From Bryum argenteum (taxonomy: Eukaryota > Streptophyta > Bryopsida > Bryales > Bryaceae): DNA of 64,000 nt. The stretch is taken from NCBI GenBank assembly GCA_037043015.1, contig CM073326.1, positions 17,368,345 to 17,432,344 on the forward strand, written 5' to 3'. This document shows positions 50,691 to 60,739 of this stretch, in pieces (within the stretch, counting starts at the first letter, position 1; each line of letters starts with the position of its first letter). The notes beneath the pieces are model-generated. The model had not been told where the DNA came from. It did no database searches and was given only the letters and a program-made list of their open reading frames with translations. The translations under genes were made by a program, and so were the position numbers.

Positions 50691-51113
50691 ACCAGGAAAC
50701 TTGAGAGGCGGTGAAGAGTTGAACAGCTGACTGAATTAAAAGCCTGCCCTAGAGAGAAGTGGAATGTAAACAGCTCTGGAGTATCATTTGAAGCTCTGAT
50801 GAAGAGAAGAATCATTTATTGAGAGTTTATTACGGCGTGGGGATCGTGGTACTGTACATGTAGCAGTGAAACTGTTTTGGCACATCTTGCACAATGCATT
50901 GGGCGACATGTGGTAAGATGAAGTCAACGAAATGAGGCGGACGCCATTGCAGGCCAGGAATAGCGTGCTGCCGGGCTGGCTGGCGAACCGACTCCAGTTG
51001 AGATTCCGCTTGAATCCTCATTGAATCTTCGTCTACCAGCCTGGAAAAGCTCCGAACGTAAATAGTCAAGCTGGATAAATTCGTCAACTTTGAATATATT
51101 CGAGTGGGAATGT

Positions 51114-51392
51114 GGGGAGTGTCTAAATATCCTCTACGAGCGTGGCTTGGATGCCAGGCTCGGGTGGGGGTGGGGAGGGTGGGGTAAAATCTGCCCCTAT
51201 TTTTTGATTTGTTTAGGCCCCATTTGAACACAAAGGGGGCTTCCAAGGGTAAATTGGGGCCCCAGGCCCCAAATTTTGCAAAAAAAAATTCAAAAAATGG
51301 CCCCAAATGGGGGAAACGGGAAGGGCCAGAAAATTGATCCCCACCGAGCCTGGCATCCGAGCCACGCTCGTAGGGGAGAAATAAAGAGACCC
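51114..51392. mobile_element. 278-bp MITE, copy 2, inverted relative to copy 1
   Basis: Reverse-complement twin of 21821-22098, with only a few differences over the whole length. The 8-bp duplication GGGAATGT flanks it exactly (51106-51113 and 51393-51400), distinct from the duplication at copy 1, so the two are independent insertions. Confidence 0.9.
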
Positions 51393-51400
51393 GGGAATGT

Positions 51401-51800
51401 GGTGCACGAAAGTGGTGCACGAAAGTGATGCACGATGGGGAACCATGAAGAAGGGAGCGGGAAGAAGGGAGCGGATGGAGAACCAAGAACAAACGATGGA
51501 GAACCAAGAACAAATGATGGAGAACCAAGAACAAATGGAGAACCAAGAACAAACGATGAAGAACCAAGACAAACGATGGCGAATTGAGAACAAGGGCACG
51601 CATGTCATGTTATAAATCTCAAAAGCACGGGGAAGTGAGAAGGAGGACATGTTGTATATCTTAAAAAGTACGGAGAATGGGAATACGGGGAATGGGAACT
51701 GAGGATCAAAGGACATGTTATAAAAAGCAAGAGGACCATAAACAAGGGAACCGAGGACAAGGGACAAGGGGTAATTTTGAAGAGCACCAAATAGAGAGCT
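51401..51800. repeat. GA-rich short-unit tandem array
   Basis: Between about 51470 and 51590 a unit of about 24 bp (GATGGAGAACCAAGAACAAAC) repeats five times, followed by degenerate GGGAA/GAGGAC-rich DNA with ATGTTATAAATCTC. The same mixture is found at 58950-59270. Long hydrophobic minus-strand frames here are a by-product of the repeat. Confidence 0.8.
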
Positions 51801-52206
51801 TATCCATTGGAAGGAAGAGACCTTATTCACATTTTTATTTTATTTTTTAAAAACTTTTTTATGTCCGGAGGAAAACTTCATAAGTCAAAGTAAATACTCC
51901 CAATAGCACTGACTTATTGATGTTTCAGTCTCCAAGACATTGTCATCATGTCAAAGTACTCATGCAACAAAACCTAATTTTGTAATTTCATAGAAATAAA
52001 GACGATGACATTGTGCGTTCCATGCAAAGTACTCTAGAGATGCAGGAATATCAAAAGTTGACTAAAGAAGAGAAACACCAAATTTCTATGGGTTGGTATG
52101 TATATAGTGTCTCTTTGATTCACCCTTCATGATATGCCCATAGAACAACTGTAAAACTTCGATTACTATAAAACCACAATCCTTGTCGTTCATCTTCCAT
52201 CTTTAA
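51801..52206. other. AT-rich spacer
   Basis: No feature recognised apart from the TTAA (52203-52206) that borders the next element. Confidence 0.4.
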
Positions 52207-52248
52207 TCCTTAAACGCCCAAGCATGCCCCTGGGCACGTTCGGAAAGT

Positions 52249-53330
52249 TTGAGCAACTGTAGCTCCGGCTTCGTCGGACAAAATCGAGCGAGGCTTGGGT
52301 CAAACTGGTCGGGCGAGGACCGTCTCCGACCTCCAACAATCCGTAAGAGCAATTCGGTTGTGGTTCAATTGCGATTTGCATACCGCTCGTTGCGGGAGAA
52401 GAGAAAGTGCGTTTTGTTGCTCCCCGATGCTGGCGAGCTTCCTTGGAAGCTTGATTTCTTGGTTCAGTCTGTGCAAGCCATGTCTCTTTTGAGAGATCAT
52501 TTGTGAGAGCAGTTGTTGTACTTTTAGGTGTTCCGCTTCTTGTGACTTCCGTTGAACCGTTGGGCAAAGGGCTGCAAAAACGGCATGATGGTACCTGAGT
52601 GGGTTCGACAACGACGGGAGAGTTGCGGAGAGGATTTTTGCAAAGAATTGCAACATTGGCTTGTCCACGAGCAGAATGAACCACAATCAATAGTCGATGA
52701 GTGTTTACGATTCTTGGACGAAGACTATCTGCTTTCACTTCCGCTCCTACCTAGTGTTGTCTTGCCGCAAATTCCCGGTCCTAGAAACTTCCGTTTCTTG
52801 TTTCAAAGAAACATCGCTGAGCTCCTACGGTGGTCTGATCGACGCGGAGAAGGCGAAGTTGGTAGATTCTGGGACTCCATCAACAAGTACATTTGGGAAT
52901 TGTGGTGGCCGGATGGAGAAGCAGAGGTGCTCCATGGCGACCGTACCATCCGATATGAATCTAGGTGAGAATCTAATTACCAATTCGAGATTTGACGAAT
53001 TAGGGTTCACGAGCAATCTGGTTATTGGTGAGTCTGTTTGCTTGCATAGTGGGATATCACTTGGACAAGGGAGGACAGAGGGTTTTGCGTCGGCACGAGA
53101 GGCAGCCAGCATCGGCGATGGCGTTGCGGTCGCCCCTCATTCTGCTACTCAAACTCGTCGACAGCCTCCTCGCAGACAGGCGCTACGACGTCAAAGCATC
53201 GAACAGAGGATCCTTTCGGTAAGTCCTTCGACATCATGTTATTTCTCAATCTCTTGTGGTTGTGATTGTGCTAGTTGCCTCATGCATCTTCCCTGCCGTA
53301 TCGATTTCACCAGCTCGTAGAGACAGAGAG
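52249..53330 (+). other. Unidentified GC-richer, coding-like stretch
   Basis: Composition differs sharply from the AT-rich flanks. The plus-strand frame 52552-52968 (138 aa; EWVRQRRESCGEDFCKEL ... IPGPRNFRFLF ... WWPDGEAEVLHG) and the frame 52249-52506 (LREKRKCVLLLPDAGELPWK) have protein-like composition, but overlapping frames exist on both strands. A donor-like GTGAGA follows at about 52967. I do not recognise the protein. It could be a decayed gene, a captured gene fragment or part of the element's own coding region. Confidence 0.35.
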
Positions 53331-53925
53331 TTGTATGCGAGAGAAAAAGTTGTGCATTCGCACTGATGTTTATGAGATACTACTGCTAGACAGTTTCTAC
53401 TGTGAGAGGTGAGCTAGCTAGAGTTCATAGATTCGGTGTAACTGTAAGTTGATTGTAGCAACCGGTCCAAGCCACACAAGCCTTGATCGTGTCTTCACTG
53501 CGTAGACTAGAACAAGACCTCCGGCTTCCTCTGTTTGTTCCGATGCTAAGACAAGGCCGTGGTACTCATGGGTCCTTAGATTACCAGAAAATTAAAAAAC
53601 TTAAAATTACCATAGTTCTTGATTACTATGCCACTGTGGAAATTTTAATATTTGTACTTACAATCTCAACTGTAACAACTGTAGCAACGTGCATGACCAA
53701 TTGTGGGTTATTACTCTTTGCAAAGAAGAGATCACAAATAGTGGCATAATTGTTTTTTCCATATTTTAGATCAATCATTTTTGAATGCTTATATTCTGTA
53801 CAAAAGAGCAATGGTATTTAGGGGTACTACACCTATGTCACATTTATGTTGAAATTGCTAACGTTTTGACCGAGGTGTCCGTAGACAAACCCACATGCAT
53901 GCCTCGGGCGGCGGGTCCAAATTCC

Positions 53926-54063
53926 AACAAATTGCACTATACTATGGCTTGGAGTAGTCATGAAAACCGTATCCGACGTCGTTGTGTGGATTGCAAGAAA
54001 GTCCGGCAATGGTATTGCCCTACTTGCGCTGTTTTTCTGTTTGTATGGGAGAGTGCTTTGTAA
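53926..54063 (+). pseudogene. Possible remnant of piggyBac transposase C-terminal Cys-rich domain
   Basis: The frame ends with RRRCVDCKKVRQWYCPTCAVFL, here given by its key residues: two CxxC pairs (CVDC and CPTC) seven residues apart, basic residues before, an aromatic before the second pair, then a stop. piggyBac transposases end in a Cys-rich zinc-binding domain with a comparable RRC..C...(Y)YC..C pattern. No recognisable DDE catalytic domain precedes it and the domain is shortened, so it would be a remnant at most. A chance Cys-rich frame is the main alternative. Confidence 0.4.
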
Positions 54064-54296
54064 TTCACCATAGGAACTCTTGACAAACATATTATGTAGT
54101 TTGATTTTGCCAACCCACAAATGCTTATTGTTTTATTTATAACACCATGTATAGTTTGTGTAGCGTTTAGTGTTTATTCTGGAAAGGGGTGAGTAGTTTT
54201 GTTCTTTTACTTCTTTGTCATGTGGCCATTGGGTAAAAATATTACGAACGAACAGACACTGTATTCACGCCAATATTCACTTTGAAGGTTGGAATT

Positions 54297-54366
54297 CATA
54301 TATATATATATATAATTTTTTTATTATTTATTTATTTATTTTTTTTTTTTTTTTTTTTTTTTTTTC
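54297..54366. repeat. TA and poly-T low-complexity tract
   Basis: A short TA dinucleotide run is followed by TTTA repeats and a T-run of more than 20 bases. Simple sequence only. Confidence 0.9.
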
Positions 54367-55084
54367 CCAATGTATTTTCTTTGGGATTATTCTCTTGTGT
54401 ATATGTTGATTAGACCTCATATTTAGGGCAAGTGTCAAAACATACACCAAAGTTCTACACAAAATTCGATAAAACAACCGGAATGTGTAATTTCAGGCCA
54501 AATGTCATATGTGAGTCATATGTACCCTGGACCCCCCTTTCACAAGCTTCCACTCAATTGAGGGTGCTTGAGCTCCCAGTAAACTGCCTCCAGGGATTCA
54601 GAAACTCCGCCTGTCCCGCAAATGACCTCCCACGTTCCCCCGAGTTCCTCCAAGTTCCCCCTTTCTGGTTACATGCACTACTAGAAAATTCAGTGTCCAA
54701 ATCAACATAAAAACGTTGAAATTTTCAGTTGATTCCGACGCGTTGATCCGGACATTGATCAATACGAAAGTGTTGATATTATCTGTTGTTTCGGTCAAGC
54801 ATAATTTATTTTTTTATTAGATTAAAATTAAAACGGCTAGGTGGGGCCCACGACAAACCCAACTGTCGCACAAGTGGGGCCCACCCAAACCCCTCAGTCG
54901 CCCTCTATGCTGTGAGCAGATTTCAAACCCAAGGCCTCCCGGCTCCTAACCCACGTCCTTCGCCACCACACCACCCAAGTTCATGCGTGCACATCAGTGT
55001 TTTAACACTTTACTTATAAGGAAACTGCCCCATTGGCTATTAATTTGCCTTTTATAAACGTTTTTTTTTTCAAATTTTTTTTTT

Positions 55085-55293
55085 GCACTATTTCATGCAG
55101 GTATTTTTCTACATGTAGAAAAAATTTTGACTTTTTTTTTTTTTTTTTTTTTTAGGCTGGGGCGTCTTTTTACTGCCCAGCAGACTTTGAATATTTTTCA
55201 CAATGTAATTTTTTAAATTTTTTTTTTCAATTTTTTTTTTGCACTATTTCATGCAGGTACTTTTCTACATGTAGAAAAAATTTCGAAATTTTT

Positions 55294-55326
<33 letters not shown>

Positions 55327-55450
55327 AGGCTTAAGCGTCTTTATACTGCCCAGCAGACTTTGAATATTTTTCACGATGTAAAAGATTTATTTTTTTTCAA
55401 AATTTTTTTATGCTCTATTTCGTGCAAGTATCTTTCTACATGTAGGAAAA
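55085..55450. repeat. Three tandem units of about 160 bp inside the CACTA element
   Basis: Units begin GCACTATTTCATGCAGGTA (about 55085, 55241) and TGCTCTATTTCGTGCAAGTA (55411). Each is followed by TTTCTACATGTAG, a T-run, then CGTCTTTWTACTGCCCAGC. Subterminal or internal tandem repeats are usual in CACTA elements. Confidence 0.8.
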
Positions 55451-55546
55451 ATATCAAAAAAATTTGAAATTTTTTCTTTTGAAGAAGTGAGGATGCCCCA
55501 AAGCATCTTCGTTTTTCATTTTGCATTTTAATCAATGTCACAAAAA

Positions 55547-55679
55547 GATTCAAAAGATTCCCAAAGATTCCAAAGATTCCAGAAGATTCCAAAAATATTC
55601 CAAAATATTCCCTAAGATTCCAAAAAGATTCCAAAAAGATTCCCAAAAGATTCCAAAAAGATTCCAAAAAGATTCCATA
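55547..55679. repeat. AAAGATTCC short tandem array
   Basis: About a dozen imperfect copies of a 10-12 bp unit (AAAAGATTCCA). It produces Lys/Asp/Ser- or Phe/Leu-rich shadow frames on the two strands. Lies inside the CACTA element. Confidence 0.9.
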
Positions 55680-56082
55680 TGTGATGAAATTTTGTTGATT
55701 CGGTCATTACACTACTCAAATCAACAAAAGATATTTTGCAAACTGTTGACTTTTACAAAAAGCTCAAAAATCAGTGAATTTGGTCAATGGAGTGCCCCAA
55801 ACAACAAAAATCAGTTGATTTTATGTTGATTCGGTCACAGTTTTCTAGCAGTGATGGGCTGTTCCCACTAACTGCCGAATTACAAACCACCGGGTTCTAA
55901 TGCAGTCCACCGGTTCCAGCGCCATATGACCCACTCCTGCGCAGTCTCTTGCACTGTTTGTTCTCCGTCTCCTACTGCCCGATAGGGGTATTATTCTCAC
56001 AAATATGCTTCGGGCTGCCCGAAAAATAGACCATGGGCGTTTAAGGGTTAATAGATGCGACCTATAAGGTTTCATAAGCACT

Positions 56083-56659
56083 CTACTTTAATACCCATGC
56101 ATTTTGTCTAAGCATTTCCTTAAGTTCCTCTGGAGTAGAGTCATTCTTGAGGTTGAGTTTTTTTTGAAGCTCTTCAAGTGTTATGGCTTGCAACTTGATG
56201 CGCACAACCTCGCCAGTGACCCACAACAAGCCCTGGATGTTCAAGTAATTTGTCGCCTGGTCACACATACACATAGATAGCCCGACCAAGAAATATATAA
56301 CAAAAGGAGAAGACAAATAGGTTGTGAACTCATACCTGTATAATTTCAATTAAAGATGTAGTATTGACATTCACGAATTTGGCATGCCATGCGTCAATGT
56401 CGTCATCCCATGCCTTGATCTCGTCCTCAAAAGTAGCATGCTTTTCTTGGCTAGTCTTGCGCTTCTTCACATGATACTTACAAAACTTAATCACCTTCGT
56501 AAGAATCTTGCTCGACACATGGAGCAAAAGAATCGGATTATGGATGCGCGTCTCTTCATACGTGTTCTTCAAGGTCTTACATTCGAACGCGACCTCCAAG
56601 TCAACCATAAATGTTTCATCATCGGAGCTTATCAACTGCACGAGCTTTGGTTCCGCCAT
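56083..56659 (-). CDS. SKP1-like protein, divergent
   Basis: Adaptor of SCF ubiquitin ligases, joining cullin 1 to F-box proteins. Two exons: 56336-56659 (108 codons) and 56083-56256 (57 codons plus stop), 165 aa, close to the usual 160. The N-terminal POZ/BTB-like fold is visible as KLVQLISSDDETFMVD, ILTKVIKFCKYH and a charged DEIKAW segment. The C-terminal half has ATNYLNIQGLL and LNLKNDSTPEE...NAWVLK. The 79-bp intron sits at the standard plant SKP1 position. The normally conserved C-Q-x-V-A-D-M-I-K-G core is replaced (WVTGEVVRIKLQA), and an extra DDDIDAW is inserted before the helix, so F-box binding may be altered. The stop lies 31 bp from the TTAA end of the neighbouring element. Start is the ATG of MAEPKL. 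Confidence 0.8.
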
Positions 56660-57378
56660 ATTCACGGATTTTGTAAAGGACTGTAGACAATGCATGACAA
56701 TCTTATATAAATTTGCAAATAAGTTGGCAAAGTCTTCTGAAAACCATTGAATTGTGCATCTTGTATAGGTGAGAATAACCAAAAGAAAGCAAAAAAAAGG
56801 AGAGAAAGCGGGAGCATACTTGAAAAGAATAGGAAACAAAAAGCAAAAGTAGCAAAACAAGGGCTGGAGATAGAATTAGGATGGAGACATAATGGGTAGA
56901 TCTTGACGCAACAAGGAATGTCATGTATCACAATATGGGCTCTGCATCATCAAAATTTCATAGGAAAGTGAAAAGATTACTTAATGATAAAACCTAAAAA
57001 CTTGTTATTATACTTGTGAAGAATATAATATATTTTTTTCTTCTAGTTTCATGTGAAAACAAGATTTTTACCATATTTCTTATAAGTTACATCTTTTGAC
57101 GGGCATGATCACTATAGAGCTCAAATGAAAAAACTCAAAATAATAATGAAAAACTTTAAAAAAACCTTTGGAGAGACATAAAAAGGGTTAGCTTTCGGTG
57201 ATTTAAAAAAGGTGAGGGTTTGACAAATGAACTACTTTGTAATCTTTGTAATTTTGAGAGCTACAGATGATTGAAACAAACATTCCAATTGCATTAAATG
57301 ACCATAAAAGATTATGATGTTTATGAGATGTCAAGTTTGTAATCATTTGGAGCATTGAACTTGAACCTTAATTCTTAA

Positions 57379-58349
57379 CCCTTAAACGCCCACGATGTCG
57401 AAAAACGACATTGTGGATGTACATCCAGAAACTTTGAAGAGCCATATCTTCTTCATCCAAGGTCCGTTTTGGATGAAATCACTTGGGTAAGGTTCCAAAT
57501 CAAGTCTAGTTTGTGTTGTAAAATTTTCAAGTCCATACAATAAAGTATGAATTAATGGAATGCACTTTAGTGAAGACAACTCTTGTTTTTGGGATTCCAA
57601 GCATGGGGCATGTATTACCATTGCAAGTCAATTATGTGAAATTAAAAATAGTTTTGCATGATTTTTTTTTTCATGGTCATGATCTTAAGGTGATTCTTAA
57701 CAACTTTGTAGTGAGAAGTTTTTTGATCCAAATGATTTTGCTATTGGATTTGCAATGATGTTTTGTCAACAGAAAAAGTGAGAAAATGGATGATATTTGA
57801 GGAGCTATATCTCCCTCATCCACCGTTGGATTTCAACTCAATTTTTTGGAATGGCCTTCAATTAGAGTCTAGTCTAAGTGGTAGAAACCTTAACAAGATC
57901 GAAGATGTTTTGAAGATAAGGCATGAAATTGAATGCAAAGGGTCTAGTTTTGGACTATTTTTCCTTTGTAAAATGTTCGGTTTTTACCATTGCATGGCTT
58001 TTATTTGAGCCAAGAAATTTTTTTGATGAATTTTTTTTGGGTAAAGGACTTATTAAGATGAAGGTGAACATCTTTCTAGTTGGTGATTTTTTCATTGCAA
58101 TAGGTATATTGGTAGCATTTCCACCTCAAAGTGAAAATGATGAAATTTTGCAGTTTGTTTTCAGTATTAATATGTTATGATCTCCCGATCTATAAGGCCT
58201 CATGACTCAAATTTTGGTCGACATGATCTTCGATAAGTCTATTACAAGTTTGTACGGTTAAGATCTTAATAGCTTCTCTTGATTTTCATCTATAACGATT
58301 TCTATGGAAATGTGATTTTCTGCTAAAAATAGGCTCGAGCGTTTAGGGG
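57379..58349 (+). mobile_element. 971-bp TTAA-flanked element
   Basis: Starts CCCTTAAACGCCC after TTAA (57375-57378) and ends CGTTTAGGGG before TTAA (58350-58353). A short hairpin (TGTCGAAAAACGACA) follows the left end. The interior is AT-rich with plus-strand frames up to 85 aa that resemble no known family. Partial relatives occur at 36592, about 59690-60735 (reverse) and 63480-64000, giving a small dispersed family. Confidence 0.7.
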
Positions 58350-58949
58350 TTAAAGATAGAAGTTTCGCAAAATATTTCAAAATTTCTATTCACTCCAAAG
58401 GTTAGAAGATTCATGCATTTGATGAAAAACAAGCACTTCCAAAGATATTGGTTGCTGACTTTGACCAAGCAATACAACCGCATACAATATAAAATTGTAA
58501 GCTTTTTTGAACTTACAGAGCAATATAGTTACCTACCATTTATAAATTCATCTTAGAATTGTTTGAGGTTTACAAGATCATTGGGAAGGATTGCACTAGG
58601 GGAAGGTATACAAAGACTTTTACACTTTATTGTAAAAATGATTAACATGATAATGATTGGGCAAAATTAAACCAAGGCGGTGCTTGGAGGTAAACTTCAT
58701 TTCACTTATACTCTGACATAGTGAAATCAGAAGTAATCCTTCATCCGACAAACATATCTCTATATATAAAAGAATAGTAAAATACATACATACATCTTAG
58801 CAATCCATACATACATGTTATGGTCATCATCATTTGGTCATGTATACACGCCATGAAGAGTTTTAAAGACTTTGGAGAGTTTTGGTAGGTAGAATTTGAT
58901 ACTCATTGAGAGTTTACGAGACTCCAATGATATAACAAGGAGTTGAGTG
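58350..58949. other. AT-rich intergenic DNA
   Basis: No gene or repeat recognised apart from the ATACATACAT-type simple sequence near 58780-58815. Confidence 0.4.
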
Positions 58950-59270
58950 ACAAATTATGTGGAACATGAAAATGGAAGCAAATAAAGAGTAAAGTAGAGA
59001 TGTAGGGAACATAGAATGAGAGCAAGGAACCGGGAATGAACGAAGGGAACAAAGAAGGGGAGTTGGAGGACGGGGAACCGGAAAAGAGGGAGGGAACGAA
59101 GAAAAAATGATGGAAGCCAGCAACGGGAGTACAAAGATGGGGAACTATGAAGAACAAAACGCAAGATGGAGAATCAAGAACAAAGGACATGGAAATGGGA
59201 ACATAGGAAGAGAGGGCATGCTATAAATCTTCAAAAACACAAGGTACTCACAAGAAAGGAGGGGAACCTT
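58950..59270. repeat. GA-rich repeat related to 51401-51800
   Basis: Shares GAGAATCAAGAACAAAGGACATG, a GGGAACAAAGAAGGGGAG mix and GGGCATGCTATAAATCT with the stretch at 51470-51700 in the same strand order. Reading frames on the minus strand are Ser/Pro/Phe-rich artefacts of the composition. Confidence 0.6.
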
Positions 59271-59689
59271 ACTCACAAATTATTCAGATTATCTTTCTTT
59301 GCGTGCCATGAGAACACAAGTAAATTCTAATCATTGTGAATAGAATAGTCTTTTTTATGTGGTGTTTGATTAAGAGATCACCAACTTGCCCTCACTTGGC
59401 CATTTATTTTCTTTTACGTTTTAACACCTTGAGTTTCTCACCTCATTCTAAAGCTCAATTTTTACTAGTGTCTAAAAATAGTTCAGGATAAAATCTTACT
59501 TAATTTGTATATGAAGGCTTATAGCTTGCAAATAAATTACAATCAAAATGAAATTCAACAAATTGCATATGATCCTTGATTCTCCATATTTCTAAAAAAA
59601 AATTGGTTTAAAAATATATATTAATTTTGGTTGTGACAACTCCTCAAAGTTTTGCACTAACCATAAAATGGTCGATTGGGCTTTTAAAC

Positions 59690-60735
59690 GCACCTCGTTA
59701 TTTTGAGACAAAAGACCAAATGTGGAAAAAAAGTTATAGATGAAAATGAAAGAAATTTTTTTAGATTACAACCATACAAACTTGTAATCCCTCTGTCTCA
59801 TTATAATTGTCCAAGAGGTTGTCTCAAATCTAATTTTTAAGGTAGATTTGAAAGAACCTGCTCGACAATTATAATAGAACAATGGAAGTAATAGATTCAC
59901 CTGTAGACTATGTGGACCAAAATTTGAGTCATGAGGTTGCATAAAATGGGAGATCAAATTGTATATAAGTACGCAAAAAAAAAATTACAAAATTTCATCC
60001 ATTTTATTTTGAAGTGAAAATAATGCCACCAAACGAATTGAATAATTCACCAACAAAAAAGTTGTTCCTAATTATACCCTTGCACCATAAAAAATATAAA
60101 AAATAATAATTTTAGCTCAAAGAATAGCCTTGCAATAGTAAAAATTGTCAAATTGTTTACAAAGGGAAAGTAGTCCATATTCACATCTTTTGCACTCAAA
60201 TCTATGCCTTACCTTCAAAACACCTTTGATTGAGTCAAGATTTCTACGACTAAAATTGGACTCTCTTTGGAATCCATCCCAAAAAAATAAAGTTGAACTC
60301 CAACGGTTGATGAAGGAGATATAGCCCTTTTAAAAACATCCATTTTCATTGTAGAAAGGTCATTGCAAATTGAATATCAAAAATACCTCGATCAACAAAC
60401 TTCCAACAAGAAAGTTGGAAGGAAGTATCCTCAAATCACATTTTTGTAAAAAGAATTTATGAAAAAGAATTTCTTAATTTAAAATAAGGAATTGGAATAG
60501 TTAAACATGCCACGTGTATCAAACAATAGAGGCCAAAGAAACTGACACAATAATTCATGTCGTGCATTTTTAACATCTTGAATTGAAATGAAGCTTTTAC
60601 CACAAGAAACTAGACTTTATTTGGAATTTACCCCAACAAATCTCATCCAAATTGTACTTTGGATGAAGAAAATACAGCTCTTCAAAGTTTTGGGTTGACA
60701 TCCAAAATGATTAATTTCAACATCTTGCGATTTTA
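59690..60735 (-). mobile_element. Reverse copy of the 971-bp TTAA family
   Basis: The right end reads TTTTAGGGG-TTAG (60730-60739); on the minus strand it runs through GATGTTGAAA, GGATGT, AACTTTGAAGAGC and AAAGTCTAGTTT in the same order as the element at 57379. The block TTGAACTCCAACGGTTGATG (about 60294) mirrors the centre of that element. The TTAA is decayed and the left end near 59690 is approximate. Confidence 0.5.
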
Positions 60736-60739
60736 GGGG

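Larger units (their letters stand above)
54676..55853. mobile_element. CACTA-type non-autonomous element nested in the TTAA element
   Basis: The left end CACTACTAGAAAATTC and right end GTTTTCTAGCAGTG are inverted, CACTA-starting termini; inner words AAATCAACATAAAA are also mirrored. ATG flanks both ends (54673-54675 and 55854-55856), the 3-bp duplication expected of CACTA/EnSpm elements. At 1178 bp and without a transposase frame it is non-autonomous. Internally it holds two tandem arrays. Confidence 0.85.
52207..56047. mobile_element. Large TTAA-flanked, piggyBac-like element
   Basis: The left end reads TTAA-TCCTTAAACGCCCA (52203-52220) and the right end TGGGCGTTTAAGGG-TTAA (56034-56051). 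The inverted repeats match over 13 of 14 bases, and both ends match the 357-bp MITE at 37525-37881. The total is 3841 bp; without the nested CACTA element and its duplication (54676-55856) it would be about 2.66 kb, a size compatible with a piggyBac element. It contains an unidentified GC-richer stretch (52249-53330) and a Cys-rich frame resembling a transposase tail (53926-54063), but no intact transposase. Pairing of the two ends is inferred; an alternative is two separate elements. Confidence 0.6.

Noticed and set aside
50830..51603. 257-aa minus-strand open frame
   Set aside because: It runs through the 278-bp MITE and the GA-rich array; its repetitive Leu/Val/Phe/His composition is produced by the 24-bp units.
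52190..52738. 182-aa minus-strand open frame
   Set aside because: It overlaps equally open plus-strand frames and crosses the element terminus; no conserved motif supports it.
55371..55829. Repetitive frames in the AAAGATTCC region
   Set aside because: Produced on both strands by the short tandem array; no real protein.
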